64,000 nt of DNA, taken from the NCBI RefSeq assembly GCF_900199435.1, contig NZ_OAML01000003.1:1753166-1817165 (forward strand). The letters run 5' to 3'. The position numbers and the translations under genes are program-made. Origin of the DNA: Pygmaiobacter massiliensis. GTDB lineage: Bacteria > Bacillota > Clostridia > Oscillospirales > Ruminococcaceae. The notes beneath the pieces were generated by a model. The model ran no database searches and had not been told where the DNA came from. It worked only from the letters and a program-made list of their open reading frames with translations. Shown one piece after another: positions 16,383 through 24,301 of this stretch (position 1 is its first letter; each line of letters opens with the position of its first letter).

Positions 16383-17924
16383 ATGAATTCGCAAGCGGCA
16401 AAACCAAAAAAGAGTTTATTTGGGCGCTTCCTCTCCGGTGTGGAAACGGTAGGTAACAAAATTCCGGACCCGATGTTACTGTTCGTTTATCTTAGCATCG
16501 GTACCATTCTCCTCTCCTTTGTGCTTTCTCTCGTTGGCTTTTCGGGTGTCAACCCGGCTACCGGCGAAACGGTCGCAGTATTCAACCTCTTTTCTAAAGA
16601 GGGCTTTTTAAAGATGATTACCACGGCAGTGGGCAACTTCACCGGCATGTCTGCACTGGGCATGGTTTTGGTGTGTATGCTTGGTGTCGGTGTATGCGAT
16701 CGTTCCGGCCTTTTCTCGGTCGGCCTGCACGGCATGGTCAACAACTCCAAAGGTTCTGACCTGAAACTTATCGTAATCTTCACCTTTGCCTGCATTATGG
16801 CAGACGCCGCAGGCGGCACTGGCTTTGTGGTTATGCCTCCGCTCGGCGCAATGGTGTTTATGGCAATGGGCCGCAACCCGATTGCTGGTATGATGTGCGC
16901 TTACGCCTCGGTATCTGGCGCGTTCGCTTCTAACCTGCTGGTCACTTCTATGGACGTTGTGAACCTGAGCTTTACTGAAGCGGCAGCACAGCTGGTAGAT
17001 CCGAGCATCGCACTTTCCCCGGCCATCAACTATTACTTCTCTGCCTTCTCGGTCATCACGCTCACCATCGTTTCGGTGCTGATTACCACCCGCATTATCG
17101 AGCCTCGACTAGGCAAATACAAATCGCAGGACGGGCTTGTGCACGAAGCACATGAAACAACCGCAGAAGAGAAAAAAGGCCTGCGGGCTGCAATGCTCTC
17201 TGTAGGGATTTATCTGGCAGCCATCGTAGTGCTGGTAATCACCGGTGTGTTGTGTGACCCTGAAACCGGCTCTGCCATTGCGTCCAAAGCCCCTCTCATG
17301 AAGAGCCTTCCGCTGCTTATCGCGCTGCTCTTCTTCATCCCAGGCACTGTGTTTGGCATAGTTTCCGGCAACTTCAAAGGCTTTAAAGATATTGCCGCTG
17401 CCCTCAGCAAATCCATGGCAGATATGGGCTCGTACATTGCTTTGATTTTCTTCATTGCACAGTTCCTCAAATACTTCGAGTGGTCCAATATCGGCATTAT
17501 TCTGGCAATCAAAGGCGCAGATGCACTGCAGACCTCCGGTTTCCCGATTTGGGTTGTACTTGTGCTGTTTGTCATCCTTTGCGCTTTCATCAACCTTATC
17601 ATTGGTGGTGCTTCTACCAAATGGGCAATTCTTTCTCCGGTTTTTGTGCCGATGTTCATGTTCCTCGGTTATCACCCCGCACTGGCACAGATGGCTTACC
17701 GCATTGGCGATTCCATCACCAACCCCATTTGCCCGACCTTTGCCTATTTCGGCATGCTGTTGGCTCTTGCCAAAAAATATGACAAAGAGGCCGGTGTTGG
17801 CACCCTTATGGCCAACATGCTGCCCTATACCATCGCATTCTTCTGCTTTATGATTGTACAGCTGCTGATCTGGTTCTTCCTCAAAATTCCGTTTGGACCG
17901 GGAGCACCGCTGTTCCTGAACTAA
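16383..17924 (+). CDS. AbgT-family transporter
   Basis: This 513-residue membrane protein has about 11-12 hydrophobic segments. It carries family hallmarks: the N-terminal VGNKIPDPMLLF motif, MADAAGGTGFVVMPPLGAMVF around residue 140, and the C-terminal GGASTKWAILSPVFVPMF. AbgT carriers import p-aminobenzoyl-glutamate or related acylated amino acids and dipeptides by proton motive force; some export sulphonamides. ATG 16383 has GAAGGA upstream. The downstream C45 hydrolase and M24-fold protein suggest that an imported amide-linked compound is then hydrolysed. The classical AbgA/AbgB M20 peptidases are absent, so the substrate may differ from p-aminobenzoyl-glutamate. Confidence 0.9.
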   Translation: MNSQAAKPKKSLFGRFLSGVETVGNKIPDPMLLFVYLSIGTILLSFVLSLVGFSGVNPATGETVAVFNLFSKEGFLKMITTAVGNFTGMSALGMVLVCMLGVGVCDRSGLFSVGLHGMVNNSKGSDLKLIVIFTFACIMADAAGGTGFVVMPPLGAMVFMAMGRNPIAGMMCAYASVSGAFASNLLVTSMDVVNLSFTEAAAQLVDPSIALSPAINYYFSAFSVITLTIVSVLITTRIIEPRLGKYKSQDGLVHEAHETTAEEKKGLRAAMLSVGIYLAAIVVLVITGVLCDPETGSAIASKAPLMKSLPLLIALLFFIPGTVFGIVSGNFKGFKDIAAALSKSMADMGSYIALIFFIAQFLKYFEWSNIGIILAIKGADALQTSGFPIWVVLVLFVILCAFINLIIGGASTKWAILSPVFVPMFMFLGYHPALAQMAYRIGDSITNPICPTFAYFGMLLALAKKYDKEAGVGTLMANMLPYTIAFFCFMIVQLLIWFFLKIPFGPGAPLFLN

Positions 17925-17930
17925 TTTTAA

Positions 17931-17972
17931 GCGCGTGCTGCGGCCGATAATTTCGGCCGTAGCCGGACGCGC
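17931..17972 (+). repeat. Intercistronic hairpin between AbgT and C45 genes
   Basis: Nested arms fold the 74-bp gap: GCGCGT with ACGCGC outside and CGGCCGA with TCGGCCG inside around a TAATT loop. No T-run follows, so it is more likely an mRNA-stability or processing element than a full terminator. Confidence 0.6.
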
Positions 17973-17998
17973 GATATCTCTGAAAGGAAGAAAGACTT

Positions 17999-19078
17999 AT
18001 GCGCAAGCCGTCTGTCATCGTAGTTTCCGGTACACCCTATCAACAGGGGGTACAGCAGGGTCAGGCCCTGCGAGAGACTATTCTGAAAAATATTGAAAAC
18101 ATCCGTGCCGACCTTGCAAACAACCATTGCGACATGGATGAATATGCAGTTTTCATGCAGAAAAACGTAAACTTTCTGCAGCAGGCTCATCCAGAACTGA
18201 TGGAAGAGATCGCTGGCATTGCAGATGGCAGCGGCCTTCCTTACACAGATATTCTGATGATTAATATCCCTGCGTACTTCATGCAGCGCTATTTCGTGCA
18301 GGAATGCAGCATGATTTTGGCACGCGGCAAAGCAACCGCCGACGGCTGCACTTACCTGATTAAAAACCGCGACATGAAAATGACGGTGCACCAGGCAGTC
18401 ATCGAGCATCATTATCAAGATGGTCGTGTCGTCAGCGAAGTGAATGGTGCCGGTATCGTCACCTACCCGGCAAACGGTATGAACAATCGCGGCCTTGCGA
18501 TTGCCACCACCGGTTTTTGGTCCCAGTACACCCATGTGGAGCTGGAGGACATCGGTCGCAGCCATATTTTTGTGAATATCCACCTGTTGCTGATGAACTG
18601 CAACACGGTAGCGGAAGTGCTGCAATATCTCAAAAACTCCCCCCGCATGAACGGACTGAACATCATTGCAGTGGATGCGGAGGATGCTGTGGTGATTGAA
18701 ACAACCCGCGACGGCATGACCGTACGCCATGATGACGGCAGCGGTTTATTGTACCGCACCAACCACTATATGCTGGATGAAAACATTGGCTTAAACCCCA
18801 AGTTTGCAGAATATCCTTCTACCTTTATGCGGTATGCCCGCATTGAAGAAATGCTGGCAGAGCGCTCTGGCAAGCTTCGTTTTCAGGATCTTTTCCGGAT
18901 TATGTCGGATCACCAAAATGAGCCGGTGAATGCCATCTGCCGCCACCCGAATGCTTTGGTTCCCTCTGAAACAGATTCTTCCAGCCTTGTTGTGCTGGAA
19001 GATGGCGAGATGTGGACCACGTTGGGCAACCCCTGCGAACATCTTACTTTATCCAAAATTGGAGAGGCAACTCTATGA
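17999..19078 (+). CDS. C45-family Ntn hydrolase (acyltransferase/amidohydrolase-like)
   Basis: The 359-residue protein resembles the isopenicillin-N acyltransferase (AAT/C45) family, cysteine Ntn-hydrolases that split or form amide bonds. The presumed N-terminal nucleophile after autocleavage is Cys103 in the segment QEC-SMILARGKAT, followed by DGCTYLIKNRDM, the typical GRN(F/M)D-like strand. GIVTYPANGMNNRGLAIATT and TNHY are also typical. No signal peptide is present, so it acts in the cytoplasm. It follows AbgT after 74 bp and overlaps the next gene by 4 bp (ATGA), indicating coupled translation. The likely role is amide hydrolysis of the imported compound. Confidence 0.83.
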   Translation: MRKPSVIVVSGTPYQQGVQQGQALRETILKNIENIRADLANNHCDMDEYAVFMQKNVNFLQQAHPELMEEIAGIADGSGLPYTDILMINIPAYFMQRYFVQECSMILARGKATADGCTYLIKNRDMKMTVHQAVIEHHYQDGRVVSEVNGAGIVTYPANGMNNRGLAIATTGFWSQYTHVELEDIGRSHIFVNIHLLLMNCNTVAEVLQYLKNSPRMNGLNIIAVDAEDAVVIETTRDGMTVRHDDGSGLLYRTNHYMLDENIGLNPKFAEYPSTFMRYARIEEMLAERSGKLRFQDLFRIMSDHQNEPVNAICRHPNALVPSETDSSSLVVLEDGEMWTTLGNPCEHLTLSKIGEATL

Positions 19079-20259
19079 TAAATCCAAACTCCTTCGTTGC
19101 AAAACGAATTCAAAATCTCAAAAAAAAGATGGTGGAGAAAAATCTCGATACCGTCATCATTGCACGCCCTGAAAATGTCTTTTACTTCAGCAATTTCAAT
19201 CCCATTATCAACAGCCATCCCGCTTATGTTATCGTCAGCCTCAAAAAAGAGGACTGCTTGCTGGTTCACTGCATCCGCAATGACCACGCCTGCAAAGAGG
19301 GCAGCCTCGAAAACGTGCAGCTGTACGGCAAATGGGGGGCAAACGTGGCCCTCGCGATGGACCCCATTGAGGCGATGCGCGTACTGCTTGGCAGTGAGCC
19401 GCTGCGCTTAGGGCTGGAGGGCAACTATGCCAGCATCAGCTGGGTAAGCAAGCTGCAATCGCTGCTGACGCTTACCTCGGTTACCGATGTAACGGACGAC
19501 ATTGCCATGCTGAAAATCGTCAAAGACGAATATGAAATTGATTGCATGCGCAGGGCAGCAGAACTGGTAGACTGCGGCGTGGGCACAGCCATTGAGGCCC
19601 TGCGCGGCGGCGCACATGAGGCGCTTGCCTGTACCGAGGGCCAGTATGCCATGCGCAAAATGTGGCACAACAAATTTCAGGAATATGAAGTTGCCGGATT
19701 TGGCAGCTCCGAATCGGCCCAGATTGACTCCTGTGTGGTCTGGAGCATGGCCAATGAACGCATTGCCTATGGCTGCGACTGCCCGCAGGCTTATACTCCT
19801 GTTGCAGGCGATTTGGTACTGCCAATGTCTTGGGCGCGCATCGGCGGCTATGCCGTAGAAAACGAGCGTGCCGTTATGGTAGGCGAAGTAGATGAGCTGC
19901 GCCGTCGGGCTTATGCTTCTATGCTGAAAGCGCGCAGCAATGTGTTTGAAATTTTGCGCCCGGGTACGACGTTTGAGGCGCTGTATACCACAGCGATGAG
20001 TGCCTTTGAGGACGCTGGTTTCAGCTCTATTCTGCCGGGGCGCTGCGGTCACGGCATGGGGCTTTCCACCCATGAATTCCCGTCGCTTGCCAAGGGCAAC
20101 AAAATTGCGCTTGCACCCGGTATGGTGTTTACCGTTGAGCCCGGTTTGATGACCAAAGACTGGGGCGGTGTGCGTCACTCTGACACCGTTCTGGTTACCG
20201 AAAACGGGTATGAGCTACTTACAAAATACGAAAACGGTGAAATTGTCATCGTAAAATAA
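19075..20259 (+). CDS. M24-fold protein (creatinase/prolidase family) with altered metal site
   Basis: The 394-residue protein has the two-domain creatinase N-terminal plus pita-bread architecture. ATG 19075 overlaps the preceding stop (ATGA). In metallo-prolidases the first metal ligands lie in a D-F-G-x8-D segment; here the equivalent segment reads LPMSWARIGGYAVENER, with Met and Glu in place of the two Asp. The last ligand, usually Glu in R-x-E-D, is Ser in RHSD. The His in CGHGMG and Glu in VEPG remain. The ER after the second ligand resembles metal-free creatinase more than Xaa-Pro peptidases. It may hydrolyse a C-N bond without metals or be a non-peptidase. It belongs to the AbgT-C45 operon. 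Confidence 0.8.
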   Translation: MINPNSFVAKRIQNLKKKMVEKNLDTVIIARPENVFYFSNFNPIINSHPAYVIVSLKKEDCLLVHCIRNDHACKEGSLENVQLYGKWGANVALAMDPIEAMRVLLGSEPLRLGLEGNYASISWVSKLQSLLTLTSVTDVTDDIAMLKIVKDEYEIDCMRRAAELVDCGVGTAIEALRGGAHEALACTEGQYAMRKMWHNKFQEYEVAGFGSSESAQIDSCVVWSMANERIAYGCDCPQAYTPVAGDLVLPMSWARIGGYAVENERAVMVGEVDELRRRAYASMLKARSNVFEILRPGTTFEALYTTAMSAFEDAGFSSILPGRCGHGMGLSTHEFPSLAKGNKIALAPGMVFTVEPGLMTKDWGGVRHSDTVLVTENGYELLTKYENGEIVIVK

Positions 20260-20284
20260 TCTTCTGTTTTATTCTCTCCACATC

Positions 20285-20340
20285 ACATAAACAAGCGACC
20301 CGCCTTTCACTGGTTGAAACGGCGGGTCGCTTGTTTATGT
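20285..20340. terminator. Perfect 20-bp inverted repeat, bidirectional terminator
   Basis: Arms 20285-20304 and 20321-20340 are perfectly complementary over 20 bp with a 16-nt loop, placed between the convergent M24-fold and LysR genes. The AT-rich ends of the arms give a U-rich tail on each strand. Confidence 0.85.
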
Positions 20341-20382
20341 AAGGCGTATGAAATAGAGTTTTAAACTTCGCTGCCAACGTAT

Positions 20383-21300
20383 TTATCTGCGCAGCAGCTC
20401 TTTAGAAAGCAGAATAAACTCTTTGGCTGCTTTGGTTTGGTACTTGTTTTTTAAATAGTTTACCGTGATGGCTTGGCAGGCTTCTTCGTAATCAAGCGGA
20501 AAAATTGTAACCCCGGAAAGATCACGATGTGTGGCATCTAAAAACAGCTGGGGGCAGACGATGGCGCCCAGCCCGGACAATCCGAGCGAAACAAGTGTTT
20601 CCACCTGGCCGGTTTCCACCACAATGCGAGGAGCAAATTCCTCATGCTCGCAGCAGTTGAAAAAGATTCTGCCAGCCCAGGTGCTGCGGCGAAGTGCAAT
20701 AAAAGGGCAATCGCTAAACAGCGAGAGCGATACGGGCTTGCCGGGTATCAGCAGCTCCCGCCGACGGCCGGGGAAAAACTCTTTCAAAATTTCGTTTGGC
20801 ACGGCCACGACCATGCGCTCTTCTCTCAGCATTTCCGAACAGATTTGCGGGTCTCGTGGGTTAAAACCGATGGTGAGGTCCACCTCGCCGCGGCGCAGCG
20901 CTTCGTCAATTTCAGAAGAAGTGCCGTCCAGCAAATGGATGCGCACCTGCGGAAACAGTGCGTGAAATGCAGGCAACAGCAACGGAAGCATAACGGCACC
21001 TCGCGCAGAGGGTACGCCGATGGTCAGATCACCGCTGCAAAAGTTTTTAATGTCTTCCAGTTCCTGTTCGGTTTGCTTTTCCAGGTCTAGCAGGGACAAG
21101 GCATTTTTATAAAAGCTTTGCCCGGCGGGGGTAAGTGTCATGGGTGGGGTTCTGTCAAAAAGCTTGGTGCCAAAGTGCTCTTCCAGCTTGGTGATATGGT
21201 TGCTGAGCGATTGCTGGGAAACATAAAGCCGTTTGGCGGCACGGGTGAAATTAAGCTCTTCTGCAGCCAGCACAAAATATTTGAGATTCAAAAAATTCAT
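20383..21300 (-). CDS. LysR-family transcriptional regulator
   Basis: The 305-residue protein has the classic N-terminal winged helix (LKYFVLAAEELNFTRAAKRL, then SQQSLSNHITKLEE) at residues 4-60, and a substrate-binding-like C-terminal domain. An AGGAAGG-type site precedes the ATG at 21300. It diverges from the cysteine desulfidase gene at 21525 across a 224-bp region, the usual LysR layout, so control of that gene (and of itself) is likely. Cysteine or an acylated amino acid would be a plausible inducer; this is inference. Confidence 0.92.
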   Translation of the reverse strand: MNFLNLKYFVLAAEELNFTRAAKRLYVSQQSLSNHITKLEEHFGTKLFDRTPPMTLTPAGQSFYKNALSLLDLEKQTEQELEDIKNFCSGDLTIGVPSARGAVMLPLLLPAFHALFPQVRIHLLDGTSSEIDEALRRGEVDLTIGFNPRDPQICSEMLREERMVVAVPNEILKEFFPGRRRELLIPGKPVSLSLFSDCPFIALRRSTWAGRIFFNCCEHEEFAPRIVVETGQVETLVSLGLSGLGAIVCPQLFLDATHRDLSGVTIFPLDYEEACQAITVNYLKNKYQTKAAKEFILLSKELLRR

Positions 21301-21411
21301 CTCATATCCTTCCTACCGTATGGCAAGCAAGCGCGCATGCGGTAAAGCAAAATTCAAAAACACAAAGAAACCCAGAGCGTTTTTGCAAAACCTCCGTTTT
21401 TGTTCGTGACA

Positions 21412-21440
21412 TTCGACATTTAATACACTATTATTATATT
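21412..21440 (+). promoter_or_regulatory. Promoter of the cysteine desulfidase gene in the LysR divergent region
   Basis: TTCGAC (21412-21417) and TATATT (21435-21440) are 17 bp apart. The sub-optimal -35 fits LysR activation. The rest of 21301-21524 holds no gene. Confidence 0.45.
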
Positions 21441-21524
21441 AAAAGAACCCTTCCAATTCAACTGGCACCCGTGGAGAACTGCGAATGGCACAGCAAAGCA
21501 TGGAAAAGAAATGAGGAGCTACTT

Positions 21525-22802
21525 ATGAATCAATATGTCTATGACACCTATGTCGATATTTTGAAAAATGAGCTGGTCGTGGCACTGGGCTGTACAGAAC
21601 CCATCGCGATTGCCTATGCAGGCGCTAAAGTACGCGAGGTGCTCGGGCAGATGCCACAGCATATCCGTGTTGCTTGCAGCGGCAATATTATCAAAAATGT
21701 CAAGGGCGTTACGGTGCCAAACTCCGGCGGGCAGCGGGGTATTGCTGTGGCAGCTACGCTTGGCGTAGTGGGCGGCGATGCAGCAAGGCAGCTGGCCGTG
21801 CTGGAATCCATTACCCCGGAGCACCAGCAAGCAGTGCGTGAGCTGCTGCAGGACGATTTTTGTGACTGCGACCTTGTGGAGGGCGTTGCCAACCTTTATA
21901 TCTTAATCAGCGCGGTTGCAGGTCAAGAAACGGCCGAGGTCGAAATTGTCAATTACCACAGCAACATCACCCGCATTACCAAAAACGGCAAGGTGGTTTT
22001 TGAAAAAGGCGGTGCCAACGACGCACAGCACGTCCCCCTGCCGGACAAAGAGCTGCTGAACATCGGAGATATTCTGGAATTTGGGAAAACGTTAAACATA
22101 GAGGATATCCGCGATGTGCTCGAAAAACAGATTGAATGTAATGCTGCCATTTCGCAGGAGGGGCTTGCCCATAGTTGGGGGGCAAACGTCGGCAGTACCT
22201 TGCTGGCGGATTATGACACGAACGATCCGCGGGTGCGTGCAAAAGCTGCCGCCGCAGCCGGCTCAGACGCCCGCATGAGCGGCTGCCCGATGCCGGTCGT
22301 TATCAATTCCGGCAGCGGCAACCAGGGCATTACCGTAACGATGCCGGTTGTAGAGTATGCCAAGGCATACGGCAAAAGTCACGAAGAGCTGCTGCGTGCA
22401 TTGGCAGTGAGCAACCTTATCTCGCTGCACCAGAAAAAGTATATCGGCAGTCTTTCAGCATACTGCGGGGCAGTTAGCGCCGCTACCGGCAGCGCAGCAG
22501 CTATATGCTGGCTAATGGGCGGCAGCCGGGAAGAAATTGATGATACCATCACAAATACGGTCGGCACAATTGGCGGCATGGTTTGCGACGGGGCAAAAGC
22601 ATCCTGCGCCGCAAAAATTGCAGCGGCGGTAGATACCTCGCTGATGGCCATGCAGATGAGCCAGCGCGGCAATGTTTTTCAGCCGGGCGAAGGGTTGGTA
22701 AAAGACAACGTAGAAGAAACCATTAAAAGCATCGGCCGGATGGGGCGCGAGGGTATGCGCTCTACCGATGTGGAGATACTAAATATCATGCTGGATAAGT
22801 AA
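21525..22802 (+). CDS. cyuA: L-cysteine desulfidase (UPF0597/CyuA type)
   Basis: The 425-residue enzyme of the UPF0597 family converts L-cysteine to pyruvate, ammonia and sulphide with an iron-sulphur cluster, in the cytoplasm. Family signatures are LGCTEPIAIAYA at residues ~19-30, CSGNIIKNVKGV, PNSGGQRGI, and the C-terminal CDGAKASCAAKIA whose cysteines are cluster ligand candidates. The C-terminal half resembles the L-serine dehydratase alpha chain. ATG 21525 has GAGGAG at 8 bp. It is monogenic and divergent from a LysR regulator that probably responds to cysteine. The gene symbol follows the E. coli homologue and is assigned by family. Confidence 0.87.
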   Translation: MNQYVYDTYVDILKNELVVALGCTEPIAIAYAGAKVREVLGQMPQHIRVACSGNIIKNVKGVTVPNSGGQRGIAVAATLGVVGGDAARQLAVLESITPEHQQAVRELLQDDFCDCDLVEGVANLYILISAVAGQETAEVEIVNYHSNITRITKNGKVVFEKGGANDAQHVPLPDKELLNIGDILEFGKTLNIEDIRDVLEKQIECNAAISQEGLAHSWGANVGSTLLADYDTNDPRVRAKAAAAAGSDARMSGCPMPVVINSGSGNQGITVTMPVVEYAKAYGKSHEELLRALAVSNLISLHQKKYIGSLSAYCGAVSAATGSAAAICWLMGGSREEIDDTITNTVGTIGGMVCDGAKASCAAKIAAAVDTSLMAMQMSQRGNVFQPGEGLVKDNVEETIKSIGRMGREGMRSTDVEILNIMLDK

Positions 22803-23071
22803 AGCAGCTACTTCTTCGCCATTATCACACCGCCCGGCAGGAGGGTATGTTTTTGCAGTGAGCCACTAAAAAGTGCGCTGCGCAAAACTTATGTGAGCGC
22901 ATCACGGCGAGCGGCTGAAAAACATGGTATACTGTAAAAAATTCCCACAGGTTTGGATTTGCAGCAATAAGGCGGAAATGCCGAAAGCCGGACACAGTAC
23001 AAAGGTTTTTCGTGTTGCTTATCTCAACCGGGGTGGAATTATCGGAACAACAGACAACAGGAGAGTGCATT
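22803..23071 (+). other. Gap upstream of the thioredoxin-reductase-like gene
   Basis: I see no gene in this 269-bp stretch. A TATACT at 22928-22933 is the best -10, without a good -35. A leader of about 130 nt would follow, ending in ACAGGAGAG before ATG 23072. It lacks the conserved T-box sequence. Confidence 0.4.
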
Positions 23072-23929
23072 ATGGCAAAAGTCATTATACTTGGTTCCGG
23101 CCCAGCCGGTATTTCTGCGGCGCTTTACACCGTGCGCGCAGGCATGCAGACTACAATTCTCAGCAAAGGCAGCGGCGCGCTGGAAAAAACAGAAAAAATT
23201 GAAAACTACTATGGTTTTGCAGAGCCCGTGACGGGGCCTGCGCTGCAAGCAGCCGGAATTGCACAGGCCAAGCGGCTGGGGGCCGAGTTCATCGAAACCG
23301 AGGTCGTAGGCCTCTCTTACGAAGAAGATTATGTGGTGCAGACCACAACAGGCACCTATCATGCAGACGGTGTGATTATCGCTACAGGTTCGCCGCGCAA
23401 AACACCGCGCATTGCGGGTATTGCCGAGCTGGAAGGCCACGGCGTAAGCCATTGCGCTGTCTGTGATGCGTTTTTCTATCGCGGCAAAGAGGTTGCGGTG
23501 CTGGGCAATGGCGAATATGCCCTGCATGAAGCGACAGCTTTGCTGCCGGTTGCGGGCTCTGTGACAATTTTGACCGACGGGGCTGAACCAGAGGCTAACT
23601 TCCCGCCCGAGGTTAAGGCCAATACAGCCAAAATTGCAAAAATCGAAGGCGACGAGCGTGTCAGTGGTGTGCTGTTTGAGGATGACACCCGACTTTCGGC
23701 AGATGGCGTTTTTGTTGCTTACGGCGTGGCAGGCAGTGCAGAGCTGGCACGTAAAATCGGTGCCGAAACCGAAGGCAGCCGCATTGTGGTAGACGAAAAT
23801 TGCGCTACCGCGCTGCCTGGTCTGTACGCAGCAGGTGACTGCACCGGCGGCCTGTTGCAAATTGCAAAAGCGGTGTATGAAGGTGCAAAAGCAGGCACAG
23901 AGCTGATGAAATATCTGCGCAAGCAATAA
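23072..23929 (+). CDS. Thioredoxin-reductase-like FAD/NAD(P) oxidoreductase, short form
   Basis: The 285-residue flavoprotein has FAD motif LGSGPAGISAALYTVRAG at the N-terminus, the redox pair Cys128-Cys131 (CAVC) as in TrxB, a reduced NAD(P) domain (VLGNGEYALHEA) and C-terminal GLYAAGDCTGGLLQIAKAV. It is ~35 residues shorter than typical TrxB, mostly in the NAD(P) domain. The usual GGGxSA motif is GNGEYA, so pyridine nucleotide binding may be altered; related clostridial proteins accept electrons from ferredoxin. No thioredoxin gene is adjacent. It likely reduces a thioredoxin- or glutaredoxin-like partner in the cytoplasm. Confidence 0.83.
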   Translation: MAKVIILGSGPAGISAALYTVRAGMQTTILSKGSGALEKTEKIENYYGFAEPVTGPALQAAGIAQAKRLGAEFIETEVVGLSYEEDYVVQTTTGTYHADGVIIATGSPRKTPRIAGIAELEGHGVSHCAVCDAFFYRGKEVAVLGNGEYALHEATALLPVAGSVTILTDGAEPEANFPPEVKANTAKIAKIEGDERVSGVLFEDDTRLSADGVFVAYGVAGSAELARKIGAETEGSRIVVDENCATALPGLYAAGDCTGGLLQIAKAVYEGAKAGTELMKYLRKQ

Positions 23930-23942
23930 ATGATAGTGAAAT

Positions 23943-23988
23943 AAAATAAGGGCTGCGCAGAAGAGGTTTTGCGCAGCCCTTTATTTTG
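23943..23988. terminator. Bidirectional terminator after the reductase gene
   Basis: AAGGGCTGCGCA (23948-23959) pairs with 23970-23981, with AAAATAA/TTATTTT flanks giving U-rich tails on both strands. It starts 14 bp after the reductase stop. Confidence 0.9.
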
Positions 23989-24028
23989 TGGCAGAAACAA
24001 CTTAGCAAATCCGGTGTCTGCAGCGATG

Positions 24029-24065
24029 CAAAAAAGCACCGCCCCAAAAGGGCGGTGCTTTTTTG
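24029..24065. terminator. Second bidirectional terminator, facing the MacAB operon
   Basis: A 15-bp perfect stem, 24030-24044 with 24050-24064 (GCACCGCCC core), is flanked by A6 and T6 and works on either strand. Beyond it, 24066-24301 holds no gene that I can support, only a GCGAACG/CGTTCGC hairpin near 24130-24160. Confidence 0.92.
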
Positions 24066-24301
24066 TGCGGCGGGAAGAATAACGAAAAAGTTAAGAGGAG
24101 AATGTCCCGGTAGGAGCGCCGAGAAAGAAGCGAACGAAGGTTGCGGCACAACGTTCGCGCCCGCCGCAAAGCGGATTGCTGCCCTGTTGCGGCAAGGCAG
24201 GCCTGGCATGGCTTGAACAATGCAAACTGCACAGCGAAGAATCAAGCAGCCAAAGCGGTTCCGCCTATGTTAACAGCCTGGGGAAAGGCTGCGAACATCA
24301 T

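Noticed and set aside
22803-23071. T-box or riboswitch before the thioredoxin-reductase-like gene
   Set aside because: Only a loose GGGTGGAA-like match is present; no antiterminator/terminator pair could be drawn.
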